Source of the DNA: Caldifarciminota bacterium UBA1063
GTDB lineage: Bacteria > Hydrothermota > Hydrothermia > UBA1063
Length of the DNA: 10,411 nucleotides
Direction: 5' to 3'
Assembly: GCA_002316275.1 (NCBI GenBank)
Contig: DCDE01000001.1
Location: 1 to 10,411, forward strand
Shown here: positions 1-8,300 of the stretch, piece after piece
Layout: each line of letters opens with the position of its first letter
Position numbering within the stretch: position 1 is the first letter of the stretch
The notes under the pieces: model-generated
Told to the model about the DNA's origin: nothing
The model's database searches: none
The model's input: only the letters and a program-made list of their open reading frames with translations
Made by a program: the position numbers and the translations under genes

Positions 1-4
1 AGCA

Positions 5-1228
5 TTACGAACGAACCTTCCTAACTATACTACTAAGACGGTCAACAAAAAATTCAGCCTCTTCCACAGTATTGTACAAGTAGAAACTGGCTCTCGCTGT
101 TCCCCTTATGCCATAAAATTCGTGCAAGGGTTGCGCACAGTGACAACCTGTACGCACAGCAATTCCATCCTCGTTTAGCAAAAAACCTATGGTCTCAGGG
201 GAAATATCATCAAAAAAGAAGGAAATCACGCCAATCTTGTCCTCGTATCTCGTTCCTAAGATGTGGATTCCGTCAATTTCAAGAAGCTTCGGGATTAAGA
301 AATTAACAATCTCCTTTTCGTGCTCTTCGATCCAATCAAGTCCTACCTCTGAGAGATAATCTATCGCAGCGCCAAAGGCATACCCATCAGCGAAATTTGA
401 GGTTCCTGCTTCAAATTTCCATGGAAGTTCATTCCACAGAGCATTCTCAAGGGTAACCTTTCTTATCATATCTCCGCCACGGAGAAAGGGTTCCATGGAA
501 TCTAAAAGCTCCTTTTTACCATAGAGGACACCAATGCCCGTGGGACCAAGCATCTTATGGCCTGAAAAAGCGAGGAAGTCTGCATCAATATCCTGGACAT
601 CCAGTCTAATGTGCGGGGCACTCTGGGCAGCGTCTATGAGGACTAAAGATCCTTTCTCGTGGGCAATTCTAACAATCTCCTTGACAGGATTTATAAGCCC
701 AAGGACATTGGACACTTGGTTTACGGCAACCACCCTGGTTTTTTCGGTAGTGAGCTCGCTGAGATGGTTTAAATCCAGAGACCCATCTTGATTTATCCTT
801 GCATATTTTAAAACGATTCCGAAATGATCTCTCAGCATCTGCCATGGCAAAATGTTAGAATGATGTTCAGATATAGTAGTCACTATTTCATCTCCGGGCT
901 TTAAAGTATAAGAAAGGGAATGGCTCACAAGATTAATAGATTCGGTAGTGTTGCGCGTGAAGATAATCTCTCTCCAATCTTTGGCATTTATAAATTTTTG
1001 AACCTTCATATGAGCATTCTCATAGAGTTCTGTAGCCACATTAGAAAGGGTGTGAAGCGCTCTATGAATATTTGCATTGTATTTCTTGTAAAACTCCGCA
1101 ATAGCATCAATCACCTGAACAGGCCTTTGAGAAGTGGCTGTATTATCAAGGTAAACCAGAGGCTTACCGTTGATCTCTACTTCTAATATGGGAAAATCTT
1201 TCCGAATTTGATCAATCCTCTTTACCAT
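5..1228 (-). CDS. sufS: SufS-type cysteine desulfurase
   Basis: PLP-dependent enzyme that takes sulfur from L-cysteine as a protein persulfide for Fe-S cluster assembly, giving alanine; cytosolic. At 407 aa it has the normal length for class V aminotransferase-fold, group II (SufS/CsdA) desulfurases and reads complete. Visible landmarks: YLDNTATSQ (26-34), SEHHSN (120-125) with the His that stacks on PLP, DAAQS (199-203) with the PLP-binding Asp199, SGHK (222-225) with the Schiff-base Lys225, and RTGCHCAQP (359-367) with the persulfide Cys364. The extra Cys362 two residues before the catalytic Cys is a variant of the more common GHHCAQP. The N-terminus (IRKDFPIL...GKPLVYLDN) matches the family, supporting this ATG. 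No Shine-Dalgarno lies upstream; a promoter at 1235-1263 predicts a leaderless transcript. The stop overlaps an ATG as TAATG at 7-3, so a partner gene (SufU/IscU-like would be usual) may follow just outside the window. SufS identity is strong; CsdA or a paralogue cannot be formally excluded. Confidence 0.95.
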   Translation of the reverse strand: MVKRIDQIRKDFPILEVEINGKPLVYLDNTATSQRPVQVIDAIAEFYKKYNANIHRALHTLSNVATELYENAHMKVQKFINAKDWREIIFTRNTTESINLVSHSLSYTLKPGDEIVTTISEHHSNILPWQMLRDHFGIVLKYARINQDGSLDLNHLSELTTEKTRVVAVNQVSNVLGLINPVKEIVRIAHEKGSLVLIDAAQSAPHIRLDVQDIDADFLAFSGHKMLGPTGIGVLYGKKELLDSMEPFLRGGDMIRKVTLENALWNELPWKFEAGTSNFADGYAFGAAIDYLSEVGLDWIEEHEKEIVNFLIPKLLEIDGIHILGTRYEDKIGVISFFFDDISPETIGFLLNEDGIAVRTGCHCAQPLHEFYGIRGTARASFYLYNTVEEAEFFVDRLSSIVRKVRS

Positions 1229-1234
1229 AATAGA

Positions 1235-1263
1235 AGTATATAAACAAGTTTGCGTTCCATCAA
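1235..1263 (-). promoter_or_regulatory. sufS promoter, predicted leaderless start
   Basis: On the minus strand: -35 TTGATG (1263-1258), a 17-nt spacer, -10 TATACT (1240-1235), then six bases (TCTATT) and the sufS ATG (1228). A start about 7 nt after the -10 falls on the A of the ATG, and no AGGAGG-like sequence precedes it. Directly seen: motifs and spacing. Inferred: sigma70-type use and a leaderless mRNA. The remainder of the 1229-1403 gap shows no other obvious element. Confidence 0.7.
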
Positions 1264-1368
1264 GGATATGACTTAACTAAGCTTATCCATCCAGCACGCA
1301 GCAGAATCTTTTATGTCAACAAATAGTTACAGAGTACTGATTAGAATACATTTTAGTTTAGTCTGCTT

Positions 1369-1397
1369 TTGACCAAACAGCTCCTTCCATTTAAAAT
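1369..1397 (+). promoter_or_regulatory. cysS promoter, predicted leaderless start
   Basis: -35 TTGACC (1369-1374), 17-nt spacer, -10 TAAAAT (1392-1397), then six bases (AATCCA) and the cysS ATG at 1404. The predicted +1 coincides with the A of the start codon. There is no Shine-Dalgarno. The TAA inside the -10 is an in-frame stop (1392-1394), so the protein cannot start further upstream. The geometry equals that of the divergent sufS promoter about 100 bp away and of the gatA promoter. Confidence 0.72.
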
Positions 1398-1403
1398 AAT
1401 CCA

Positions 1404-2771
1404 ATGCCTCTAAGAGTATATAATACCCTAAAGAAGGATTATGAAATTTTTTCTCCGATTAACGAATCCCAAGTGGGTATTTACATGTGCGGTATGACCG
1501 TTCAGGATAGGCCACACCTTGGCCATATGAGGACCTTCCTCTTTGGCGATGTACTTAGGAGGTATTTAGAGTATAAAGGGTTTGAGATCACTTATATTCA
1601 GAACTTCACCGACATTGACGACAAGATCATCGAAAAATCAAGAAAAGAAGGGATAGACTGGCGGGCACTGGGTGATAAGAATGAAAATGAATACTTAGAA
1701 TCTGCCCAGAAACTGAATATAAAACCAGCGACTTATTATCCCAGGGCAACCCAGTTCGTAGAAGAGATCATCGAAATGGTTCAACTTCTCATAGAAAAGG
1801 GATTCGCTTACGAAAGCGGTGGAAGTGTTTACTTTGAGGTATCAAAGTTCAAAGGTTATGGAAAATTGTCAGGTAAAAACCTTGAAGACCTAAAAGAATC
1901 GTTTAGGATAGAATCCGATCCTGGCAAAAAGAATCCCTTTGACTTCGCTTTATGGAAAGCCCAAAAAGAGGGGGAACCTTACTGGTATTCACCGTGGGGG
2001 AAGGGAAGGCCGGGATGGCACATAGAGTGCTCAGTGATGTCTGCCCATTTCCTCGGACAACCCTTTGATATACATATGGGTGGTCAAGACCTAATCTTTC
2101 CCCATCATGAAGATGAGATAGCACAAGCAGAGGCAGCCCATAATGTACAATTCGTAAGATATTGGATACATTCCGCCCCGATGCTTCTTAAAGGCGAAAA
2201 AATGTCAAAATCTACAGGGCTCTATTTTGCAGCAAAAGAACTACTCGAACAATACTCTCCAGAATCTATTAGGCTTTTCATCCTCCAGAAACATTATAGG
2301 TCACCCGCAGAATATATGCAGGAGTATCTCGACGAAGCAGAAAGGGCTCTCTATAGAATAAAAAATTTCCTTGAATCTACCCCTTCAATTGAAAATGGCG
2401 TAGTAAATGAAAATTATGTAGAAAAATTTCAGAGGTTTATGGATGACGACCTCAACACACCAGCTGCCGTTAGCCTAATCTTCGACCTTATAAGAGAAGG
2501 CAACCAGAAACTTGCAAACGGGGAAATTCCAACAGAAGAAAAGTCCACTTTGCTCTTACTCCTTGAAGTGCTCGGATTTAACATATCAAATCTATCCACG
2601 AAAAAACCCGAAGTAGATTTAATCAAAGAATTAATGGAAGTGATCCTTGACGTAAGGCAGCTATTAAGAAAAAATAAGCATTTTCAACTTGCTGATGAGA
2701 TAAGAGAAAAACTTGAACAATTGGGATTTAAGATTAAAGACACTAAGGAAGGGTCAGTATTTGAGTTTTGA
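1404..2771 (+). CDS. cysS: Cysteinyl-tRNA synthetase
   Basis: Class Ia aminoacyl-tRNA synthetase that charges tRNA-Cys with cysteine using ATP; cytosolic. The 455 aa match the family length. The zinc-site ligands sit at the same positions as I recall for the E. coli enzyme: Cys29 (MCG), Cys209 (WHIECS), His234 and Glu238 (FPHHEDEIAQ). The HIGH signature appears as HLGH (38-41) and the KMSKS loop is intact at 266-270 (GEKMSKS). FTDIDDKII (68-76) is the usual Rossmann-fold motif. The C-terminal third is the helical DALR-type anticodon-binding region (about 305-455), with DDDLNTPAAV and the ADEIREKLEQLGF segment near the end. The ATG is the first possible start because an in-frame TAA lies 12 nt upstream. 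It has no ribosome binding site and is predicted to be leaderless. It is divergent from sufS, the other cysteine-consuming enzyme. Its stop codon is embedded in the -35 box of the next gene's promoter. Confidence 0.97.
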   Translation: MPLRVYNTLKKDYEIFSPINESQVGIYMCGMTVQDRPHLGHMRTFLFGDVLRRYLEYKGFEITYIQNFTDIDDKIIEKSRKEGIDWRALGDKNENEYLESAQKLNIKPATYYPRATQFVEEIIEMVQLLIEKGFAYESGGSVYFEVSKFKGYGKLSGKNLEDLKESFRIESDPGKKNPFDFALWKAQKEGEPYWYSPWGKGRPGWHIECSVMSAHFLGQPFDIHMGGQDLIFPHHEDEIAQAEAAHNVQFVRYWIHSAPMLLKGEKMSKSTGLYFAAKELLEQYSPESIRLFILQKHYRSPAEYMQEYLDEAERALYRIKNFLESTPSIENGVVNENYVEKFQRFMDDDLNTPAAVSLIFDLIREGNQKLANGEIPTEEKSTLLLLLEVLGFNISNLSTKKPEVDLIKELMEVILDVRQLLRKNKHFQLADEIREKLEQLGFKIKDTKEGSVFEF

Positions 2772-2796
2772 CTGAAATTGACAGATGATTTATAAT
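2768..2796 (+). promoter_or_regulatory. Canonical promoter of the envelope gene cluster
   Basis: -35 TTGACT (2768-2773) and a perfect -10 TATAAT (2791-2796) separated by 17 nt. The -35 overlaps the cysS stop codon (TGA, 2769-2771). The predicted +1 is near 2803, giving a leader of only about 17 nt before the ATG at 2820. A second TTGACA at 2778-2783 is only 7 nt from the -10, so it is not used in this reading. Confidence 0.7.
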
Positions 2797-2808
2797 TTTT
2801 AAAATGAT

Positions 2809-2815
2809 AAGGAGG
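2809..2815 (+). promoter_or_regulatory. Strong Shine-Dalgarno for the solute-binding protein gene
   Basis: AAGGAGG ends four bases before the ATG at 2820, counting from the last G. It fixes the start codon of the downstream gene. It contrasts with the complete lack of such a site at sufS, cysS and gatA. Confidence 0.8.
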
Positions 2816-2819
2816 CAAA

Positions 2820-3803
2820 ATGAAGAAGGTGCTTATAATAGTAAATATCCTATTGTTTGTAGTTCTGGTCTTCATTCTATCATATCCACGGATTCAAGCT
2901 GGGAGGGTTAAAGAAATCTCAATTGTATACAACAAAAATATAAATTCACTTCCCCTGTTTGTGGCTCAGGAAAATGGTTATTTCGACTCTCTCAAATTAA
3001 AGGTCAATCTCGTAGAGGTGGGAAGACCTGGTGATGAAGTCGAACAGGTTGGAAGAGGAGCAATGGGCGCAGGGTTCGGAACATCCTGGGATCAGTTTGC
3101 TCTCAAGGCCTCTGCAAGCCCTGAGATATACAGGATTATATACAATGTTAAAGCGTCAATAACCAGCCCTCAATCAGCACTGGTGTCTCCCAAAAACAAA
3201 AATATAAGAACATTCCGGGACCTTACAAAGAGAGGCGCAAGGATAGGGTATCTCAGGGATACAAGACAGATGGACATGATTCGATATATTATGGCCAGTG
3301 AAAGGGTACCTGAAGAAAACTATAATCTGATGCCATATACATTTGCCGAGATGAAAGATGAAAACACTCTTCGCTTTGTTGATGCAATGGTTGTTACCGA
3401 GCCCTTGAGGACCTATCTCATTAAACATAACCTTGTAAATGTGATAGAAGATGGATTCCTTGAAAAGCGAGTAATAAATCCGATGATGTTTGGAGTCGGC
3501 TATACCTCCAGAGTAAATGTGCAGCTCAATAAAGACGGTGTTGCAAGACTCGTAGAAAGCTTAAGTGAAGCAATAAATTTCATTAGAAAGGACCCGCAAG
3601 CTGCAGAGCGTATCCTAAGAAAGTATCTTGACCTTGGGGAAGATACCTTTTCAATTAACCTACCAACATATGAAAAATATAGTGAAATCAGTGACTTGAC
3701 TGAAATAAATAGAACCCTTCAAAAGTTTGTCGAGATGCAAGTGATGTTTAGAGAAGTCTCTTTTGACAATTCCATTTTAAGAAGGGACGAAATTCAAAAG
3801 TAA
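2820..3803 (+). CDS. SsuA/THI5-like ABC-type solute-binding protein, membrane-anchored or secreted
   Basis: 327 aa. Residues 4-21 form one long hydrophobic stretch after MKK, either an uncleaved N-terminal anchor or a signal peptide (a weak type I site could follow IQA at 25-27). There is no lipobox Cys, so it is not a lipoprotein. From about residue 33 the sequence reads as a periplasmic-binding-protein fold of the NMT1/THI5/SsuA kind: a first beta strand (ISIVYNKNINSLPLFVAQENGYF), a short GAGFGTSWD segment where such proteins contact ligand, then FRDLTKRGARIGYLRDTRQMDM and DAMVVTEPLRTYL, typical of the second lobe. The family binds small organics such as sulfonates, nitrate, taurine or thiamine precursors, but I cannot name the ligand. 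No permease or ATPase gene is adjacent, so it is an orphan here. The start is set by AAGGAGG and a canonical promoter. The gene ends 46 nt before lnt, with a strong hairpin between. Family call is fair; function is open. Confidence 0.75.
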   Translation: MKKVLIIVNILLFVVLVFILSYPRIQAGRVKEISIVYNKNINSLPLFVAQENGYFDSLKLKVNLVEVGRPGDEVEQVGRGAMGAGFGTSWDQFALKASASPEIYRIIYNVKASITSPQSALVSPKNKNIRTFRDLTKRGARIGYLRDTRQMDMIRYIMASERVPEENYNLMPYTFAEMKDENTLRFVDAMVVTEPLRTYLIKHNLVNVIEDGFLEKRVINPMMFGVGYTSRVNVQLNKDGVARLVESLSEAINFIRKDPQAAERILRKYLDLGEDTFSINLPTYEKYSEISDLTEINRTLQKFVEMQVMFREVSFDNSILRRDEIQK

Positions 3804-3810
3804 ACAGTTC

Positions 3811-3845
3811 TTTTTGGATGCCCCCTAAAAGGGGGCATCCAAAAG
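3811..3845 (+). terminator. GC-rich hairpin with short T-tract, abutting the lnt start codon
   Basis: Perfect inverted repeat: TTTTGGATGCCCCC (3812-3825), loop TAAAA, GGGGGCATCCAAAA (3831-3844), extendable by a T-A pair inward and a T-G wobble outward. It is followed by G and TTTT (3846-3849) and then directly by the lnt ATG (3850). Shape and T-tract fit an intrinsic terminator for the plus strand. The tail is only four Ts and the reverse strand has no T-run, so it is not bidirectional. No promoter is visible between it and lnt, so it may attenuate rather than end transcription, or act as an RNA stability or processing element. Confidence 0.65.
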
Positions 3846-3849
3846 TTTT

Positions 3850-5307
3850 ATGCAAAGATTCCTGCTAATTTTTATATCCTTCATATTATACTTCTGTTCC
3901 TTTCCTCCATTAAAAATATACCCTCTCGCGTTCATCTCTCTGGTCCCCCTGTTCATGGCAACCAGGGACCTGACTAAAAATAGAACCTTCCTCATAGCGA
4001 TTCTGTTTTTCTATGTTTTTTGGATTTACCATACCGGGTGGATCTTGAATATGGAGGTTGACCCTTCATCTAAGCCTTGGCTTGTCGCTGGACTCCTTAT
4101 TTTGCCCCTCTACCTTTCTTTCTTCAATGCCCTACCCTTTCTAACATTAAAAAATCAAAGTAGGTTCATTCTATTCCCAGCCGTCTGGACTATCTTGGAA
4201 TATCTTCGGGGTATCACGTACCTCGGATTCCCGTGGGTTACTATTGCATATTCTCAGCTTGAAAACCGATATTTCAGAATGTTAAATGCAGTTGGCGGCA
4301 TCTACTTTACAGGTTTTCTTATTTTACTATGTAATCTGCTTTTCTTTGAGTTCTGGGAAACCAGCAAAAAGAAGTTCCTCGCAAGTTTTGTATTATTACT
4401 AATTGTCTCACACATCAGCGGTGCATGGCTATATCATAGAGATGAAAGTAATTCTGGAAATTTAAAAGTTCTCATATTTCAACCAAATATCTTGCCAAGA
4501 GAAGAAGACTATTCGGAATGGCTTGAGACATCGAGGTCATACGATAAGCTCATATCGGAAGTCGATGATACATTTGACCTTGTAATATTGCCGGAATCGG
4601 GGTTACCTGGATATTTTAGGTATTCCAAAAAATCTCAAACAATAATTAATTCTTTGTCCGCCAAGACCAAAGCTCCAGTTCTACTCGGGAGCAGCGATGT
4701 TGACCTAAATGGAAAAAGGAAAGTTTACAACACTGCTTTCCTCGTTTATGGTGATAGCATCATAAGCCAGTATAACAAAGTTCACCTCGTTCCCTTTGGC
4801 GAATGGCTACCTTATGAAAACAAAATTGAAATCCTAAGGCATATCGATTTCGGGCAGGGAGACTTTTCACCTGGAGATTCTACTGTACTACTTAAGGTCG
4901 GGAATATACCATTCGGAACTCTCATATGCTTTGAGTCTATTTTTCCTTATATCACGAGGGATTATTCTAAGAAAGGTGCAGGTTTCCTCGTAAATATTAC
5001 GAGTGACGGGTGGTATGGTAAGTCCCTTGGACCAAAAGAGCACTTTGAACTCCTCAGATTTAGGGCAATCGAATCGGACAAATATATCGCAAGATCGGCA
5101 AAAACTGGAATTTCAGCGATTATTGACCCAAAAGGCCGAGTAATGACTTCTATTGGCCTTTTTGAGTGGGGATACATTGCAGACACCATTGGAATTCGGT
5201 ATTCTGAGACCCTTTACACAAAGTTCGGAGATTTTATCATTATAATTAGTATTATCGTAGTGATAAGTGTGTTTATTGTATCAAAAAGGAGGAAAAGAAG
5301 AGGATGA
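3850..5307 (+). CDS. lnt: Apolipoprotein N-acyltransferase
   Basis: Inner-membrane enzyme that adds the third, amide-linked acyl chain to the N-terminal Cys of lipoproteins, completing their maturation. 485 aa. The N-terminal half (about 4-195) is hydrophobic with several membrane helices and the family motif GFPW...YSQ (126-136). About 205-450 is the nitrilase-like domain with the triad Glu249 (LPES), Lys310 (YNKVHLVPFGEW) and Cys360 (ICFES). Glu318 lies eight residues after the Lys, the same spacing as K335/E343 in E. coli Lnt. SDGWYG follows at 385-390. A last helix (461-477) is followed by a basic cytosolic tail, SKRRKRRG. The start matches the usual Lnt N-terminus but has no proper Shine-Dalgarno: the only G-rich run (3831-3835) is locked in the hairpin 14 nt upstream. 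Translation may depend on re-initiation from the gene before it. The 3' end overlaps the next gene as ATGA. Confidence 0.95.
   Translation: MQRFLLIFISFILYFCSFPPLKIYPLAFISLVPLFMATRDLTKNRTFLIAILFFYVFWIYHTGWILNMEVDPSSKPWLVAGLLILPLYLSFFNALPFLTLKNQSRFILFPAVWTILEYLRGITYLGFPWVTIAYSQLENRYFRMLNAVGGIYFTGFLILLCNLLFFEFWETSKKKFLASFVLLLIVSHISGAWLYHRDESNSGNLKVLIFQPNILPREEDYSEWLETSRSYDKLISEVDDTFDLVILPESGLPGYFRYSKKSQTIINSLSAKTKAPVLLGSSDVDLNGKRKVYNTAFLVYGDSIISQYNKVHLVPFGEWLPYENKIEILRHIDFGQGDFSPGDSTVLLKVGNIPFGTLICFESIFPYITRDYSKKGAGFLVNITSDGWYGKSLGPKEHFELLRFRAIESDKYIARSAKTGISAIIDPKGRVMTSIGLFEWGYIADTIGIRYSETLYTKFGDFIIIISIIVVISVFIVSKRRKRRG
5286..5292 (+). promoter_or_regulatory. Shine-Dalgarno inside the lnt 3' end
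   Basis: AAGGAGG lies within the lnt codons for its basic tail (AAA AGG AGG, Lys-Arg-Arg), with 11 nt to the ATG at 5304. The spacing is a little long; the purine run AAGAGG at 5298-5303 touches the ATG. With the ATGA stop/start overlap it implies translational coupling. Confidence 0.6.
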
Positions 5308-8300
5308 AGAAATTCTTTATAATGCTTATTATGGTTAGTGTGTCATTCCTCAGTGCCCAGGTAGTTCCCATTGACTCCATACAAGGATACGCAACGAGCT
5401 CACCGTACATAAATAGAACAGTTACGACTATTGGAGTTGTTACAGCGACCCCACAGGATTGGGTGAGGTCTCTTCAGGGATTTTTTATACAGGATGCAGA
5501 ATCTCCATGGCACGCGATCTTTGTATATACAGGCTCACTTTCCATAACCCTTGACCGGGGAGACTCGGTACAGGTTACAGGAAGGGTCTCAGAGTATTAC
5601 AATAGAACCGAGATAAACCTTAGTTCCCAAAGTGACCTTGTCATACTTAAAAAAGGTGCAAGAATTCCAAAAGCATTAAAGGTTACTTGCAGTGAAGCAG
5701 GTAGTGAACCCTACGAAGGTGTACTTATAAGAGTGGACAGTGTCACAGTCACCAATAATAACCTGGGGTATGGAGAATGGGAAATACAGGACCCACAGGG
5801 TGGTATAGTACGTGTTGACGACGCTGCAGGGTACTCATACAGTCCAAACCTGAATGACTTCATTTATTCAATCATAGGGGTCGTTGATTATTCCTATGAT
5901 GTTTTTAAGATAGAACCAAGGCGAAACCAAGATATAATATTCGATGGAGACGGAACAGGCTACTTTTATTTCGAAAACGGGATAATTGCTTCCGGAGACC
6001 AAGCAGATCTATTTTTGAACGTTGAACCCTCATCACCTTTTAGGTTGCAGAGCATAAAAGTAGTAATCCCTTCCGATTTTTCCTTCAGTGGTAATGTGCT
6101 CCTTTCAGGAGAAGGGTTCCAGAATGCAGTGGCCAGAACAATTTTAGACACTATTCTAATTGAAAATGCGGAAATTGAAACAGGCAAGAATGGTACTTTA
6201 CAGATTACAGGGGTTCATGCACCCAATACACCAGGTGAATACCCTTTCAATGTTCTCACCCTCTCCCAATCATCTTTCAAACTAAATCCAGACCCTCCGA
6301 TGATTAATGTAGTGAGCATAATCGGGGGAGGGAGTGCAACGATCACACCCACTATCGTGCCTGAGAACACTTCAATACAGGTTGAGATTCAACTTACGAA
6401 TACGTTTGGAACGATACGACAAGTTAAAGCAATACTGCCCAGGGATTATTATGAATGGACCAGGAGTATTACCCTTAGAGGAGTAGGCTTCAGAGATGCA
6501 ACGTGGTCGGTTTCTCAGGATACTATCACAATACTCGGCTGCGCAATAGACTCTACAAGAACCGGAAGTATAGTCCTGAATAACATCAATTTTATTCAGG
6601 AAGGGCTAACTCAAATTCAGGTTTTAACCGGGACGGCGGACTCTGTGGGTACTATTGCCTCACCACCCTCCTTCTTCATTGCTATGCCAGACACCACCAT
6701 AAAGCTAAGATACTTCCACAACCCTATCACAAACACGTTTCTCTCGGGGCGCACCGTTATGATAAAGGGTACTGTTTCTGGAGTTATAGGTGACAGAGCG
6801 TATGTGCAGGACTCGACAGGTGGAATAATTGTTTATAGGGGCCCATCATTGAGCCCCAACACCCTGGTAAAATTACAGGGGCAATATAGTGAATATAGAA
6901 ATTCTTCGCAGCTCTACTCTGCAACACTTCTTGCATCTTTCGGAGCATCCCTGGTGGAGGCTGAAAGCCTGAGCTTTCCACCACAGGAAATCCATGAAGG
7001 AACTCTAGTTAAAACCTTCGAACTTACACCACCTGCTGGAACGACGTACTTCGTGCCAGACAGTGCTCTTGTATTCAAAGATTCCTTAAACAGAGAATAT
7101 AGAATATATGTCGCATCTACGACAGATTTAGCTTACAAGCCTATTCCCCGTGGCAAAATAGACATTAGAGGATGTGTCTACCAGTTTGATGCGTATTATA
7201 ACATTCAACCGAGAAGTACGAGAGACATAATAGCAAAGGGAGACGGTGCTGGGATTTTCACATTGGAGCCACCGTACATCTATTATGATTCTACAAGCAA
7301 CATAAGCCTCCTCATTTCATCTCCCTACAGCCCTATAAGGAGCATAGAACTTACTGCTACGGGAGCAATAGTTGACACCTTTAGTTTTGAAGGTGCAGGA
7401 TTTACTCATCCCTTCGTTGATTCATTTTACAGAGATTCATCAGGTTTTCACCTTTGCATTTCCGGGGGAATAGAATTAGTTGAAGATACTATCGTACTCA
7501 TAGGACTTCAACCCCAGAATAACGTTGAAGCAATTACCTTTCTTATAAAAACCTCTGTCGATTCCGGCGGCTTTCGCTCACCCGTGCTCACAAATCCCAC
7601 TCTCTATGTTGCTTACCCCATAGAGTACGCACGGCGAAATGGTCCTGATGGATACACCCCTGAATTCTTAAATCAACGGTTTTCAGTAATTGGTGTTGTG
7701 ACAGCTCCTCCAAGAATATTCTCAACCACAAGAACTTCTATGTACATACAGGATGAAACCGGTGGTATCAACGTATATTACTCCGGCTCTTACGTAGATT
7801 TTAACGAAGGTGACTTGGTAAGGGTAAAAGGCACAATCCTCCAATACAATGGACTTACAGAAATCGCTCCGAGCTCCACGGCTGACCTGGTACTCCTCGG
7901 GCAAGGTTACGCCGTAGATCCTACGTTAGTGCCTCAAGGAACAAGCGTCGGTGAGGCACTAGAGGGTTTACTTGTAACCATAGAGGGGACTTGTGGCAAT
8001 GAGCCTTACATGTCCGGTTCTGGAAGAGCTTTTACTTTGTACAATGGCTTAATTCCAATCGACATTTATGTATACAATACCACAGGAGTAGATATTTCTA
8101 ATGTTTTAAGGGGAAATGTGTATCGCATCACCGGGGTCGTGGGACAGTACGATGCCACAGCTCCTTATAATTCAGGCTATCAGATCCTCCCAAGATTTCA
8201 GGAAGATGTAATCCAGGTGCAGCCAGCCCAGGCTGCCGAAGTAAACCTAACGATAAGCCCCAATGTCTTCTCTCCATACCTTGGTGAAGCGCTCAGGCTC

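Noticed and set aside
534..791. 85-codon plus-strand frame inside sufS
   Set aside because: It lies entirely antisense to a clear SufS coding region, with no ribosome site and no recognisable protein features.
1229..1403. T-box or other riboswitch upstream of cysS
   Set aside because: The predicted transcript starts at the ATG, there is no leader hairpin or T-box sequence, and no terminator precedes the gene.
2778..2796. TTGACA as the -35 for TATAAT at 2791
   Set aside because: The spacer would be only 7 nt; TTGACT at 2768 gives the normal 17 nt.
3763..3791. TTGACA near the 3' end of the solute-binding protein gene as an lnt promoter
   Set aside because: At 17 nt downstream the sequence is GACGAA, which is not a -10; neighbouring spacings are no better, and the hairpin would lie inside the leader.
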